A stretch of 64,000 bases of DNA from Aeromonas finlandensis (GCF_000764645.1 NZ_JRGK01000269.1:38398-102397), one strand, 5' to 3'; shown: positions 8,203-17,702, numbered from the stretch's first letter. The notes: generated by a model from the letters alone, not told the origin. Made by a program: numbers and translations.

Positions 8203-8455
8203 GGGATGACTCCTTGCCGGAAGGGGTGTGGGTATCGAGGGGGATCTCCACAAACAGCCGGTTCACCATCAGCGCGCAGAGCAGAATGAACAGCAGTGGC
8301 ATCACCATGCAGCTGAGCAGGAACCACAGTGGCAGCCCCCACAGCTCCAGCTGGAGCGGGATAAAATAGGCGGTGCCATACCAGGCAAAGAAGTAGAGCA
8401 GGGTCAGCAGCAGGCAGAAAACTGCTTCCCGGCGGGCGAGAGCAAAACGGTTCAC
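8192..8455 (-). CDS. yhdT: YhdT family inner-membrane protein (DUF997)
   Basis: This 87-residue membrane protein with two hydrophobic helices matches YhdT: REAVFCLLLTLLYFFAWY, then PLWFLLSCMVMPLLFILLC, then VEIPLD. The start is the GTG at 8455, chosen because GGAGG lies five bases upstream. Longer ATG starts have no ribosome binding site. YhdT is always paired with PanF and is proposed to be a small accessory subunit of the symporter, but the biochemical role is not established. It sits downstream of accC beyond a bidirectional terminator. Confidence 0.9.
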   Translation of the reverse strand: MNRFALARREAVFCLLLTLLYFFAWYGTAYFIPLQLELWGLPLWFLLSCMVMPLLFILLCALMVNRLFVEIPLDTHTPSGKESSHES

Positions 8456-8491
8456 CTTGGCCTCCGACAAATTTGGGGGCGCAAGGATAAC

Positions 8492-8523
8492 AAAAAAGGG
8501 CCATGTCGCCATGGCCCTTTTTC
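8492..8523. terminator. Bidirectional terminator between accC and yhdT
   Basis: AAAAAGGGCCAT (8493-8504), loop GTCGCC, ATGGCCCTTTTT (8511-8522). T-runs lie on both strands. It separates accBC from yhdT-panF, so the latter depend on readthrough or their own promoter. Confidence 0.8.
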
Positions 8524-8617
8524 AGCAGAGGCTTCTTGCGAAGCCGCCTCCCGGCTGGATTGCAGATGAACAGCTGGCTGCTATCTGGCCGGAAGTGATT
8601 GTTCTGCTTGCGAGATC

Positions 8618-9958
8618 TTACAGACCCAACTTCTTGTGCAGATAGTGGATATTGGTGCCACCGTGCTGGAAGTTTTCGTCTTTCATGATCTCTTTTTGCA
8701 ACGGTACGTTGGTCTTGATCCCTTCCACCACCAGCTCGTCCAGCGCATGGCGCATGCGGGCGATGGCAATGTCACGATTCTCGCCGTAGCAGATCAGCTT
8801 GCCGATCATCGAATCGTAGTGGGGCGGTACCTTGTAACCGGCATAGATGTGGGAGTCCCAACGCACGCCCAGACCACCCGGCGCGTGGAAGCGCTGCACC
8901 AGACCCGGAGAGGGCATGAAGGTGGCCGGATCTTCGGCGTTGATCCGGCACTCGATGGCATGGCCACGGATGCGGATATCCTGCTGGGTGATCGACAGGG
9001 GCTGACCGGCGGCGATGCGCAGCTGCTCCTTAATCAGGTCGATACCGGTAACCATCTCGGTAACCGGATGCTCAACCTGGATACGGGTGTTCATTTCGAT
9101 GAAATAGAACTCGCCGTTCTCGTACAGGAACTCGAACGTACCCGCACCGCGGTAGCCGATCTCGATACAGGCGCGAACGCAGCGCTCGCCGATGAACTTG
9201 CGCATCTCGGCGGTGATGCCCGGTGCCGGTGCCTCTTCCACCACTTTCTGGTGGCGACGCTGCATGGAGCAGTCACGCTCGCCCAGATAGAGGGCGTTGC
9301 CCTGGCCGTCTGCCAACACCTGAATTTCGATGTGGCGCGGGTTTTCCAGGTACTTCTCCATGTAGACCATGTCGTTCTTGAAGAACTGGCCTGCTTCGGA
9401 TTTGGTCAGGGCGATGGCGCCCGCCAGTTCCGCTTCATTGCGCACCACGCGCATACCGCGACCACCACCGCCACCGGCGGCCTTGATGATCACCGGATAG
9501 CCGATGCGTTTGGCAATGGCGGCGTTGTGCTTGGCGTCGTTGTCGACCGGGCCGTCAGAGCCCGGAACGCACGGTACGCCCGCTTTCTTCATCGCTTCGA
9601 TGGCGGAGACCTTGTCACCCATCAGGCGAATGGTCTCGGCGCGCGGGCCGATGAAGATGAAGCCGGATTTTTCGACTACTTCGGCGAAATCGGCGTTCTC
9701 GGAGAGGAAGCCGTAACCCGGGTGGATGGCCACGGCACCGGTCACCTCGGCGGCGGCGATGATCGCCGGGACGTTGAGGTAGGAGTCGGTACTGGCTGGT
9801 TTGCCGATACAGATGGATTCGTCGGCCAGCAGCACATGTTTGAGCTCCCGGTCGGCGGTGGAGTGAACGGCCACTGTCTTGATCCCGAGCTCTTTACAAG
9901 CGCGCAGGATCCGCAGGGCAATTTCACCGCGGTTGGCGATGACTACTTTGTCCAACAT
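8618..9958 (-). CDS. accC: Biotin carboxylase subunit of acetyl-CoA carboxylase
   Basis: AccC carboxylates the biotin of AccB with ATP and bicarbonate, the first half-reaction of malonyl-CoA and fatty acid synthesis. The 446-residue protein has the N-terminal biotin carboxylase motif [31 protein letters not shown], the ATP-grasp glycine loop [12 protein letters not shown] and the active-site segment [16 protein letters not shown]. It starts at the ATG at 9958, 15 bases after the accB stop, forming the conserved accBC operon. Here aroQ precedes it, as in many gammaproteobacteria. Assignment is certain. Confidence 0.98.
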   Translation of the reverse strand: MLDKVVIANRGEIALRILRACKELGIKTVAVHSTADRELKHVLLADESICIGKPASTDSYLNVPAIIAAAEVTGAVAIHPGYGFLSENADFAEVVEKSGFIFIGPRAETIRLMGDKVSAIEAMKKAGVPCVPGSDGPVDNDAKHNAAIAKRIGYPVIIKAAGGGGGRGMRVVRNEAELAGAIALTKSEAGQFFKNDMVYMEKYLENPRHIEIQVLADGQGNALYLGERDCSMQRRHQKVVEEAPAPGITAEMRKFIGERCVRACIEIGYRGAGTFEFLYENGEFYFIEMNTRIQVEHPVTEMVTGIDLIKEQLRIAAGQPLSITQQDIRIRGHAIECRINAEDPATFMPSPGLVQRFHAPGGLGVRWDSHIYAGYKVPPHYDSMIGKLICYGENRDIAIARMRHALDELVVEGIKTNVPLQKEIMKDENFQHGGTNIHYLHKKLGL

Positions 9959-9973
9959 GGGTGGCGATTTCCC

Positions 9974-10426
9974 TTATTCGATGATGAACAGCGGCTCGTC
10001 AAATTCGACGGCCTGACCATTTTCAACCAGGATCGCTTTGATCACACCGGCCTTGTCAGACTCGATTTGGTTCATCATTTTCATGGCTTCGACGATGCAC
10101 AGGGTGTCACCGACATTGACTTGCTGACCCACTTCCGCGAACGGCTTGGCATCCGGGCTGGAGGAGCGGTAGAAGGAGCCAACCATCGGGGAGCGCATCA
10201 GGTGACCGCTCGGGGTGGCATCAGCGGCCGGTGTGGCGGCAACCGGGGCGGCAGCGGCAGCAACCGGAGCGGCTTGCTGCATCATCATCTGCGGCATGGC
10301 GGTGGTCACCTGACCGGAGAAGTTGCGGCTGATGCGAACGGACTCTTCACCTTCGGAGATCTCCAGTTCGGCGATGCCGGACTCTTCAACCAGTTCAATC
10401 AGCTTCTTGATTTTGCGGATATCCAT
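9974..10426 (-). CDS. accB: Biotin carboxyl carrier protein of acetyl-CoA carboxylase
   Basis: AccB carries carboxybiotin between AccC and AccAD. The 150-residue protein begins [17 protein letters not shown], has an Ala/Pro-rich mobile linker (about 45-72) and ends in the biotinyl domain. Lys in [12 protein letters not shown] (about residue 116) is the biotinylation site. I choose the ATG at 10426, which gives the family's universal N-terminus and has AAAGAG seven bases upstream. The ATG two codons earlier is possible. It lies 36 bases downstream of aroQ. Confidence 0.97.
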   Translation of the reverse strand: MDIRKIKKLIELVEESGIAELEISEGEESVRISRNFSGQVTTAMPQMMMQQAAPVAAAAAPVAATPAADATPSGHLMRSPMVGSFYRSSSPDAKPFAEVGQQVNVGDTLCIVEAMKMMNQIESDKAGVIKAILVENGQAVEFDEPLFIIE

Positions 10427-10462
10427 TAGCATTCTCTTTCTTCTTTATCTGATCAGTGATTA

Positions 10463-10912
10463 TCAAGCCGCGCGCAGATGGTGCACGGCCGCGGTTAAAG
10501 CGAATTGGTAGCCATCGGCCCCCAGACCACAAATGACCCCTTTGGCGACATCAGACAGATAGGAGTGATGACGGAACGGCTCCCTGGCATGGACGTTTGA
10601 CAGGTGAACCTCGATAAAAGGGATGGCAACCCCCAGCAGCGCATCGCGAATGGCGACACTGGTGTGGGTGAAGGCGGCTGGATTGATGATGATAAAATCC
10701 ACCTGGCCCATGGCCTGATGGATGCGGCTGACCAACTCATGTTCGGCGTTGGATTGCAGATGTTCCAGAGTGACACCGAGTTCGCTGGCGTTAAGCTTCA
10801 GATCGGCGACGATCTCATCGAGCGTCGTGCTGCCGTAGATACCCGGTTCCCGTTTGCCCAGCAGATTCAGGTTTGGTCCGTTGAGCAGGAGAATTCGGTG
10901 ATTTTGCGACAT
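10463..10912 (-). CDS. aroQ: Type II 3-dehydroquinate dehydratase
   Basis: AroQ converts 3-dehydroquinate to 3-dehydroshikimate in the shikimate pathway, as a dodecamer in the cytoplasm. The 149-residue product has [20 protein letters not shown], with the catalytic tyrosine and the preceding arginine, then [17 protein letters not shown] and [17 protein letters not shown]. All are standard for the type II enzyme. Cotranscription with accB and accC is common in gammaproteobacteria. The promoter region upstream contains a long dyad described separately. Confidence 0.97.
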   Translation of the reverse strand: MSQNHRILLLNGPNLNLLGKREPGIYGSTTLDEIVADLKLNASELGVTLEHLQSNAEHELVSRIHQAMGQVDFIIINPAAFTHTSVAIRDALLGVAIPFIEVHLSNVHAREPFRHHSYLSDVAKGVICGLGADGYQFALTAAVHHLRAA

Positions 10913-10987
10913 ATTGAGTACATCCTCGATGATAATGCTGCTATCTATCAGCTATCTTGTGGACTACCAGAAATCTAGCCATTTTCT

Positions 10988-11029
10988 GCGCAAATCGGTG
11001 TGCCCTGGCACACAGATTTCGCAATTATA
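10988..11029 (-). promoter_or_regulatory. Promoter with overlapping long dyad upstream of aroQ-accBC
   Basis: A perfect minus-strand -10 hexamer TATAAT (plus-strand ATTATA, 11024-11029) lies directly beside a near-perfect palindrome at 10988-11022. Its core is GTGTGCC-CT-GGCACAC (10998-11013), and the outer arms AAATC/GATTT and GCG/CGC extend the symmetry to about 16 bp per side with one inserted base. The dyad would cover the transcription start. It could be a repressor operator or, in RNA, a 5' hairpin. No good -35 is visible. Confidence 0.5.
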
Positions 11030-11152
11030 TTGATTTCGTGAAAATTAGCAGCATTTTACTGGTCTAATCTCTACATCTGGCTATTTATTGCGCGTTTCGG
11101 TCTGCGCGACTTCGCCGCTGCCGCCCTGCTCTTTGCGGGCAGATTAGAAACG

Positions 11153-11179
11153 ACAAAGCCGGCGCAGGGCCGGCTTTGT
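11153..11179 (-). terminator. Terminator of acs
   Basis: ACAAAGCCGGC (11153-11163), loop GCAGG, GCCGGCTTTGT (11169-11179), 22 bases beyond the acs stop. On the minus strand it is followed by CGTTTC, a weak U-tract. Confidence 0.65.
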
Positions 11180-11200
11180 TGAGCAACAAACGAAGCGGGA

Positions 11201-13147
11201 TCAGGCTGCTTCCGACTTCTCGCGAATGAGTTTGTCCACCACACCCGGATCCGCCAGGGTGGAGATATCCCCCAGACTGTCGGTCTCGCCGGTGGCGATT
11301 TTGCGCAAGATCCGACGCATGATCTTGCCGGAACGGGTCTTCGGCAGCCCCTCCGCCCAGTGAATGACATCCGGCGTGGCGATGGCACCAATCTCCTTGC
11401 GCACCCACTCCTTCACCTCTTTGTGCAGCTCGCGGCTCGGCTCTTCCCCGGCGATCAGGGTGACATAGGCGTAGATGCCCTGACCCTTGATCTCGTGAGG
11501 AACCCCCACCACCGCCGCTTCGGCGATCTTGGGATGGGCTACCAGCGCCGATTCAATTTCGGCGGTCCCCATACGGTGGCCAGAGACGTTCAGTACATCA
11601 TCCACCCGACCGGTGATCCAGTAGTAGCCATCGGCATCGCGACGGGCACCGTCGCCAGTGAAGTAACGGCCGGGGAAGGTGGAGAAGTAGGTCTGCTCGA
11701 AGCGCTCGTGATCGCCGAACACGGTGCGCATCTGACCCGGCCAGGAGTCGGTGATCACCAGATTGCCCTCGGTGGCCCCCTCCAGCGGCTCGCCCATGTT
11801 GTCCACCAGCGCCGGTTGTACCCCGAAGAAGGGGCGGGTAGCCGAACCCGGTTTCAGGTCGGTGACGCCGGGTAGCGGTGTAATGAGGATGCCGCCGGTC
11901 TCGGTTTGCCACCAGGTATCGACGATGGGGCTGCGTTCGTCGCCAATGGTGCGGTAGTACCACTCCCAGGCTTCCGGGTTGATGGGTTCACCCACCGAGC
12001 CCATGATGCGCAGGCTTTGGCGCGAGGTACCGGTCACGGCCTCGGTGCCCTTGGCCATCAGGGCGCGGATGGCGGTGGGGGCGGTATAGAGGATGGTGAC
12101 CTGGTGTTTGTCCACCACCTGACTCATGCGGTTGGTGGCCGGGTAGTTTGGCACCCCTTCGAACATGATGGTGGTAGCACCGTTGGCGAGCGGCCCATAG
12201 ACCAGATAGGAGTGACCGGTGACCCAACCGACGTCGGCGGTACACCAGTAGATATCCTGCTCGTGGTAGTCGAACACATATTTGAAGGTGAGTGTGGCGT
12301 AGACCAGATAACCGCCGGTGGTGTGCAGCACCCCTTTGGGTTTGCCAGTGGAGCCGGAGGTATAGAGGATAAAGAGCGGATCTTCGGCGTTCATCGCCTC
12401 GGGCGGGCAGTCGCTGCTGACGGCGGCGGTCGCTTCGTGCCACCAGATGTCGCGGTGGTTGTGCCAGGCGACATTGCCGCCGGTGCGCTTGAGCACGATC
12501 ACCTTGTTGACCTGGGTATCCGGGTTGGTGAGCGCTTCATCCACATTCTTCTTGAGCGGTACCGGACGGCCGCCACGCAGTCCCTCGTCGGCGGTGATCA
12601 CGATACGGGAACCGGAGTCGATGATGCGCCCGGCCAGCGCTTCCGGCGAGAAGCCGCCAAAGACGATGCTGTGTACCGCGCCGATGCGGGTACAGGCCAG
12701 CATGGCGATGGCGGCTTCGGGCACCATGGGCATATAGAGGCAGACCACGTCACCGCGGTGAACCCCTTGTGCTTTCAAGACGTTGGCAAACTTGCACACT
12801 TCGCTGTGCAGCTCGCGGTAAGTGAGTTTGCGATCTTCAGCGGGGTTGTCCCCTTCCCAGATGATGGCGACCTTGTCACCCCGTTCGGCGAGATGGCGAT
12901 CGAGACAGTTGGCCGAGACGTTGAGCTGACCATCTTCAAACCATTTGATGGAGACATGGCCCGGATCGTAGGAGGTGTTCTTGACCTTGCTATAGGGCTT
13001 TATCCAGTCGAGGATTTTTCCCTGTTCTCCCCAGAAGGCGTCCGGATTGTCGATGGAGGCCTGATACATGGCCTCGTACCCGGCCTTGTCCAGCAGGGCG
13101 CTGTCGCTGATATGGGATTTGACCGGGTAGACCTTGCTCTCGCTCAT
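11201..13147 (-). CDS. acs: Acetyl-CoA synthetase
   Basis: Acs activates acetate to acetyl-CoA through an acetyl-AMP intermediate, allowing growth on and scavenging of acetate. The 648-residue protein (E. coli 652) has the ANL-superfamily core motif [12 protein letters not shown], the substrate pocket segment [11 protein letters not shown] and the C-terminal [16 protein letters not shown]. The lysine of SGK is the residue acetylated by Pat-type enzymes and deacetylated by CobB, so activity is probably controlled after translation. It is monocistronic here, without the actP/yjcH genes that follow acs in E. coli. Upstream 13148-13316 holds no recognisable CRP site. Confidence 0.98.
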   Translation of the reverse strand: MSESKVYPVKSHISDSALLDKAGYEAMYQASIDNPDAFWGEQGKILDWIKPYSKVKNTSYDPGHVSIKWFEDGQLNVSANCLDRHLAERGDKVAIIWEGDNPAEDRKLTYRELHSEVCKFANVLKAQGVHRGDVVCLYMPMVPEAAIAMLACTRIGAVHSIVFGGFSPEALAGRIIDSGSRIVITADEGLRGGRPVPLKKNVDEALTNPDTQVNKVIVLKRTGGNVAWHNHRDIWWHEATAAVSSDCPPEAMNAEDPLFILYTSGSTGKPKGVLHTTGGYLVYATLTFKYVFDYHEQDIYWCTADVGWVTGHSYLVYGPLANGATTIMFEGVPNYPATNRMSQVVDKHQVTILYTAPTAIRALMAKGTEAVTGTSRQSLRIMGSVGEPINPEAWEWYYRTIGDERSPIVDTWWQTETGGILITPLPGVTDLKPGSATRPFFGVQPALVDNMGEPLEGATEGNLVITDSWPGQMRTVFGDHERFEQTYFSTFPGRYFTGDGARRDADGYYWITGRVDDVLNVSGHRMGTAEIESALVAHPKIAEAAVVGVPHEIKGQGIYAYVTLIAGEEPSRELHKEVKEWVRKEIGAIATPDVIHWAEGLPKTRSGKIMRRILRKIATGETDSLGDISTLADPGVVDKLIREKSEAA

Positions 13148-13316
13148 CTGTCACTCCTTTGAATAGATCTTTTAATGGTTTCTTAACAACTTATACCTTT
13201 GGTGGCGGGGGGCAATTAGACTTTTGGATAGGCGGCAACAGTTGGTTACAGGGTAAGGAGTGACAATTAATCGGCGAGTGGGTAAAAGGGGGCATGTTGA
13301 TTAATTGGAGGTCATG

Positions 13317-13595
13317 ATGTTTTCTCTGTTGCTCTGTACATCTCTCTGGCAGTTTGATGCGCCAGTTCCTGCTGGTGAACCTCTGAAAGAGTTTGCGATC
13401 ACTCATCAGGAAGCTACCCCCGCGCTGCGGGATCAGGTTGCCGATCAGCTTGGTCATGCATGGCAGGCCAAAGAGCCCGGTACCAGACTTACCTTCAGCG
13501 AGCCAGCCCCCCGTTATGCTGGCGAATCACCGCTGACGCGAATGCTCAATGACCGTGATGATGGCTGGGAATCCCGTTTGCAGATTGAGTGGTAA
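13317..13595 (+). CDS. Small conserved protein, paralogue of the product at 16364
   Basis: This 92-residue protein of unknown function starts at the ATG at 13317, with GGAGG five bases upstream. An ATG at 13314 and a TTG at 13305 are less well spaced. It begins MFSLLLCTSLWQFDAPV, a hydrophobic stretch too short for a standard signal peptide, and ends with a conserved block RYAGESPLTRMLNDRD. The same signatures (WQFxAPV, RYxGxxPLxRxLNxRD) occur in the 90-residue protein at 16364-16636, on the other side of the GGDEF-EAL gene. The coding pattern, the ribosome binding site and the paralogy make both genes real. It converges on the GGDEF-EAL gene. Confidence 0.72.
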   Translation: MFSLLLCTSLWQFDAPVPAGEPLKEFAITHQEATPALRDQVADQLGHAWQAKEPGTRLTFSEPAPRYAGESPLTRMLNDRDDGWESRLQIEW

Positions 13596-13649
13596 TCCGG
13601 TCGGTAGCCAGGAGGCGGATGCCTCCCGGCTGGTGATGATTGCCAACCG

Positions 13650-16094
13650 CTATGAGACATAGCGCTGATGCAGGCGATCCTTCATGTGATCGACATGAAG
13701 CGGCTTGCTGAACAGATAACCCTGTCCCTCACCGCAGTTGAGTGACTGCAAGAAGGCATGTTGTGCCTTGGTTTCAATCCCCTCGGCGGTGACCTCCATA
13801 TCCAGACTGTCAGCCAGATTGATAATGGTGCGGCAGAGTTCCCGACTGTTCTTGTCTTCCGGTAATGCCTGCACAAACGCGCGGTCGATTTTGATGCGAT
13901 CAATCGGCAGGGTTTTGAGCAGGCTCAGTGACGAGAAGCCGGTGCCAAAGTCATCGATGGCAATCTGCACCCCCAGACTTTTCAGGCGAGTGAAGAGGTC
14001 CAGACTCTGATCAACCCGCTGGATAATGCTCTCTGTCACCTCTATCTCCAGCCGCTCCGGCGGAAATCCGGTTTCGGCCAAAATGGCGGCAACCCGCTCA
14101 ACGTAACCGGGGGAGCGCATTTCCCGCACCGAGACGTTGACTGACAAGCGGGGGACCGGTAATCCGGCCGCCAGCCAGAGTCGTCCCTGCTCGCAAGCAT
14201 TGCGCATGACCCACCCCCCGATCTTCTCAATCAGGCCGCACTCTTCCGCTACCGGGATAAAGCGGGTTGGGGCAATGATCCCCTCATTCGGATGCTGCCA
14301 GCGAACCAGCGCCTCCAGTCCGCTCAGGTGGCCATTGAGCAGATTGGTAATGGGTTGATAGAAGACGCAGAGCTGCTCCAGCTCCAGTGCCTTGATCAGT
14401 CCCTGCTCAATCTTCATGCGCTCGCGGGCGCTGGCGGCCATGCTCGGGCTATAAAACTGGTAACCGTTGCGCCCCTGGCTTTTCGCTTCGTACATGGCAC
14501 TGTCTGCGGCACTGATCAAGGTCTCCGGGGTGTCGGCGTGATCCGGATAGATAGCGATGCCGATACTGGCAGAGATAGCGACCAGTTCGTGGGCCAGCTC
14601 CACCGGTTCACGCAACACTGTCAGCAGGGTATTGGCGAGGGTCGCCAGCTCGTCAGGCTCTTCCAGATAGGGGATCAGCACCAGAAATTCGTCCCCCCCG
14701 AGTCGGGTTGCCAGATCGTTGTGCTGCAAGCAGCAGCGGATCCGCTCTGCCAGTCGTTTGAGCAGTTGATCGCCGACGTCGTGACCCAGGCTGTCGTTAA
14801 TCAGTTTGAAACCATCCAGATCGATAAATAGCAGCCCCAACCGCTTGTGATTGAGTTTTGCCGTCTTCAACTCGAGAGTCAGCCGCTCTTGCAACAGATG
14901 GCGGTTGCCCAGCTCGGTCAGGGGATCGTGATAGGCAAGGTGGTTGAGCTCGGCCTCCACCTTGCGGATGGCGCTGATGTCGGAGAGAGCGATCACATAG
15001 TGGGTGGTGTTGTTGAAGTTGTCATAGACAGCGCTGATCTGCTGCCAGGAGGAGAAGTAGCTGCCATCCTTGCGCAGACAGACCATTTCACCGTGCCAGG
15101 CATTATTGCCGGGACGCAGGTGATACCAGGGGAAATCGAGCTCCGCATAACGTTTCGGGTGCATGATGATATCCGGCGTGCGCCCTATGACCTCTTCGGC
15201 TTCATACTGGGTCAGCATGGTGAAGGCCGGGTTGACCGAGAGTATGTGATGCTCGTTGTCGAGAATGATGATCCCTTCTGCCGTAGTGTCGAATACTACG
15301 TTGGCTTGATGCAGTCGCTCCTCCTGATGGCGTCGGGTAGTGGCATTGTGGATGACCCCCATGACTCTATGTCCGACCGACTCGGTGGCAGGCACATGAT
15401 CTGCATGAATATCTACCCAGTGACGCTCATTAAGGGGAGTCATATAACTCAGAGTGAGGTGGATGGGCTCATGGCCTTGCAAGGCATCCTTGAGCTGACG
15501 GCCTGATTCCGGTTCGAAGCAGTCGACGAACGCCTGCAATCCGCCATTGAACTGATTGGCCTGGATCCCCAGCAGTGGCTCAATCTGGCCGTCAAACAGC
15601 AATCTGTCCTCCGCCACATGCCATTCCCATACGCCAATTTGTGCCGCCCGCATCGCCAGTTGCAGGCGTTGCTCGGTTTCGTACTGCTCGGTGATGTCCC
15701 GCACGATAGCCAGGATTCCGTTTGGTTCCCCTCGTTCATCGCGCATCGGACTGTAGGTGGCTTGCCAGCGCCGTGAGCTGCTGTCGTGTGCTGCCGTCTG
15801 GCCGGTGATGGCCACATTCACATAGGGCCTGCCGTTGTGAAGGATCTGCTGAAACATCGGCTCCAGGGTTGCGGCCAGTTTGGGCACCACCTCTCGAAGG
15901 TGTTTGCCCTGATGTTCCTCGATACTCTTGCCGTTGATGTCGGCCAGCACCTGATTGACTTTGCGGTAACGAAAGTCACGGTCAAATACGCCTATGCCCA
16001 ATGGGGCTGTATCCATCAGCTGTTCCAGGACGGTGTGATCTGACAACTGTGTCAGTAGTGCCTCGGCGTCGGCATTGAAAAGCTTCCCATCCAT
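13650..16094 (-). CDS. PAS-PAS-PAS-GGDEF-EAL c-di-GMP turnover protein
   Basis: This 814-residue cytoplasmic signalling protein has no membrane segment. Three PAS-type sensor domains are visible at about residues 20-130, 140-260 and 270-385. The GGDEF domain has an intact RLGGDEF at about 464-470. The segment where an inhibitory RxxD site would lie reads QHND, so product inhibition is probably absent. The EAL domain is complete: EALVRW, VNVSVREM, EVTES, DDFGTGF, KIDRAFV, AEGIETK and GQGYLFSKP. Both cyclase and phosphodiesterase residues are therefore present, and the net activity may be set by the PAS domains. The start ATG follows GAGG. It is monocistronic and bracketed by two paralogous small genes on the other strand. 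Confidence 0.95.
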   Translation of the reverse strand: MDGKLFNADAEALLTQLSDHTVLEQLMDTAPLGIGVFDRDFRYRKVNQVLADINGKSIEEHQGKHLREVVPKLAATLEPMFQQILHNGRPYVNVAITGQTAAHDSSSRRWQATYSPMRDERGEPNGILAIVRDITEQYETEQRLQLAMRAAQIGVWEWHVAEDRLLFDGQIEPLLGIQANQFNGGLQAFVDCFEPESGRQLKDALQGHEPIHLTLSYMTPLNERHWVDIHADHVPATESVGHRVMGVIHNATTRRHQEERLHQANVVFDTTAEGIIILDNEHHILSVNPAFTMLTQYEAEEVIGRTPDIIMHPKRYAELDFPWYHLRPGNNAWHGEMVCLRKDGSYFSSWQQISAVYDNFNNTTHYVIALSDISAIRKVEAELNHLAYHDPLTELGNRHLLQERLTLELKTAKLNHKRLGLLFIDLDGFKLINDSLGHDVGDQLLKRLAERIRCCLQHNDLATRLGGDEFLVLIPYLEEPDELATLANTLLTVLREPVELAHELVAISASIGIAIYPDHADTPETLISAADSAMYEAKSQGRNGYQFYSPSMAASARERMKIEQGLIKALELEQLCVFYQPITNLLNGHLSGLEALVRWQHPNEGIIAPTRFIPVAEECGLIEKIGGWVMRNACEQGRLWLAAGLPVPRLSVNVSVREMRSPGYVERVAAILAETGFPPERLEIEVTESIIQRVDQSLDLFTRLKSLGVQIAIDDFGTGFSSLSLLKTLPIDRIKIDRAFVQALPEDKNSRELCRTIINLADSLDMEVTAEGIETKAQHAFLQSLNCGEGQGYLFSKPLHVDHMKDRLHQRYVS

Positions 16095-16363
16095 GGTGAC
16101 CTCGGCATTGATTGATTTGTCACTTACATCGAATTTCAGTATGGCACGAACTTTTTGAGGGGAGTCAAGCGGAGTTATCTATCTATTTTTGATAAAAAAA
16201 TGTGCAGGTAATGCGGGGGATTTGGTCACAACAGCGTTGCTGTCAGTCGCGTATTTGATAATGGAGTTATTAGAAAAGTGGGTCTTTCATCGGTCATCAA
16301 ATGTGGCAAAAATAGAAACACAGGGCGTATGAGTGACGCGCAAAGAACAACGGAGTTGATGCG

Positions 16364-16636
16364 ATGATTGAAGTGTTATTGCTGGCGGTGGCGTGGCAGT
16401 TTGAGGCTCCGGTGTTTGACTCCGAGTTTGCCAGTCAGGGTTATGTGGATAGGGGGGCTTATTTGGCTCCAGCTACCCGCGAGCAGGTGGTTGATTCATT
16501 GAACAAGTCGCAGGTCGATGAGTCGTTTCCGCTCCAATTCAGAAAAGCGTCCCGTTATCAGGGTGACGATCCGCTATCACGCTACCTTAACGAACGGGAT
16601 GCTGACCACTGGCAGTTGGAAGTGGGGGGTCAGTAA
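16364..16636 (+). CDS. Small conserved protein, paralogue of the product at 13317
   Basis: This 90-residue protein of unknown function is divergent from the GGDEF-EAL gene, with 269 bases between the starts. The ATG at 16364 has GGAG nine bases upstream. It begins MIEVLLLAVAWQFEAPV and carries RYQGDDPLSRYLNERD near the C-terminus, aligning over its whole length with the 92-residue protein at 13317 at roughly one-third identity by eye. A middle block, PATREQVVDSL versus PALRDQVADQL, is also shared. The hydrophobic N-terminus could be a buried strand or a very short membrane segment. I cannot assign a domain family. Confidence 0.72.
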   Translation: MIEVLLLAVAWQFEAPVFDSEFASQGYVDRGAYLAPATREQVVDSLNKSQVDESFPLQFRKASRYQGDDPLSRYLNERDADHWQLEVGGQ

Positions 16637-16638
16637 GC

Positions 16639-17007
16639 CTATCCCTTCTGGCGGCCAAACGCCTGAAGGCCGCGCACGAAAACCAGCCAGCCGAGCAGAT
16701 GGAAAGGGAGCGCCAGGGCATACAGCAACAACCAGTGCGCTTCGCTGCCACTGCTGTTGATGAAGTCGATCCAGGCCGCCAGCAGGGCCAGCATGCCAGC
16801 AATCTGGAAGCGGCGGCGCAGCACCACTTCGACGCCGAGAGTGGAGAGGTAAATCGTCAACAGGATACCGGCAAAGCCGGTGAGCTGGGCGGTGCCATAA
16901 AGCTCGCGGTCCGGATTGAACAGCAGGGCGACGAGGGGGGTAACGCCCTGATCCAGCGGGATCAGGGCCAGCAGCCAGCATGCAATCAGAAGCAGGGCTG
17001 TTTTCAT
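16639..17007 (-). CDS. Small integral membrane protein downstream of torD
   Basis: This 122-residue protein has four hydrophobic helices: MKTALLLIACWLLALIPL, then a segment around FAGILLTIYLSTLGVEVV, then IAGMLALLAAWIDFI, then LLLYALALPFHLLGWLVFV. It is probably an inner-membrane protein of unknown function. I start it at the ATG at 17007, four bases after the torD stop, implying translational coupling. Longer upstream starts lie inside torD in another frame. The pairing with a TorD-type chaperone suggests a role with a molybdoenzyme or respiratory chain, but no reductase gene is nearby and no family is recognised. Confidence 0.7.
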   Translation of the reverse strand: MKTALLLIACWLLALIPLDQGVTPLVALLFNPDRELYGTAQLTGFAGILLTIYLSTLGVEVVLRRRFQIAGMLALLAAWIDFINSSGSEAHWLLLYALALPFHLLGWLVFVRGLQAFGRQKG

Positions 17008-17011
17008 CGAC

Positions 17012-17656
17012 TTAATCGGCGCTTTGCGCCGGTTTGACCAGAGAGAGGTAGTTGGCATCCATCTTGAGGAAGACCCCCAGCAGGCGGGCGCTGGCGCCAT
17101 AGAAACCGAACGGGTCGGCGGCGCGACAGGCCGTTTCAAATCGTGCGAACCAGGCTAACAAATGCGTGTGCAGCAGCGCTTCCTGCTCGTCGAGCCAGCT
17201 TTCCCGCTCGGCAGCGCTCTTTGCTTCCGCTGCGCGGATGATGAGATTGCCCATCAGATCCAGCTCGATGGCGAGATGATCGACCGGTTGCTGATATTTG
17301 TCGCTCACATCGATCGCCAGTCGGGTCAGGCGCTCTGCCATGTGGCTGCGTGCAGTGTTGTCGCCATGGGCGGATTCATAGGGTTGCACCGAGTCCGGGG
17401 TCAGAAACAGCGTGTTGAAGTCTGTGGCCAGTGCGCTGGCTCGTTCGTCACGCACCAGCAGACGGGCGATGGCATCATTGAGCTCGGCCACCGCGTCACG
17501 CATGGGATCCAGCGTGGAGAGGCTTTTCAGGAAGCTTCGCACATCATAGGTGTCATATTCGGCGATCAGCTCATCACTGAGTTCGGCGGCGAACAGGGTG
17601 GAGAACCACCAGTAGAGTTCGGCCCGGCGTTCGCTGGTAGCCATAAATTCCTGCAT
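17012..17656 (-). CDS. torD: TorD-family molybdoenzyme chaperone
   Basis: This 214-residue all-helical cytoplasmic chaperone belongs to the TorD/DmsD family, which binds the Tat signal peptide and helps insert the molybdenum cofactor into reductases such as TorA. Recognisable segments are [37 protein letters not shown], the family core [15 protein letters not shown], and [19 protein letters not shown], which matches E. coli TorD. The first ATG at 17656 is chosen because GGAGG lies five bases upstream; a second ATG four codons later is possible. It is an orphan here, with no torA, torC or torT. The client enzyme must lie elsewhere. Confidence 0.85.
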   Translation of the reverse strand: MQEFMATSERRAELYWWFSTLFAAELSDELIAEYDTYDVRSFLKSLSTLDPMRDAVAELNDAIARLLVRDERASALATDFNTLFLTPDSVQPYESAHGDNTARSHMAERLTRLAIDVSDKYQQPVDHLAIELDLMGNLIIRAAEAKSAAERESWLDEQEALLHTHLLAWFARFETACRAADPFGFYGASARLLGVFLKMDANYLSLVKPAQSAD

Positions 17657-17675
17657 TTTTCCTCCGTGGATGGCA

Positions 17676-17702
17676 ATCGGGAGCCTTGATGGCTCCCGAT
17701 TC
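17676..17702. terminator. Hairpin between torD and the GFA-family gene
   Basis: CGGGAGCC (17678-17685), loop TTGAT, GGCTCCCG (17691-17698). T-runs are weak on both sides. It probably ends or attenuates transcription from the upstream minus-strand gene before torD. Confidence 0.45.

Noticed and set aside
16095..16363. Additional gene between the GGDEF-EAL gene and the small paralogue
   Set aside because: The 269 bases are AT-rich with no ORF of useful length and look like a divergent promoter region.
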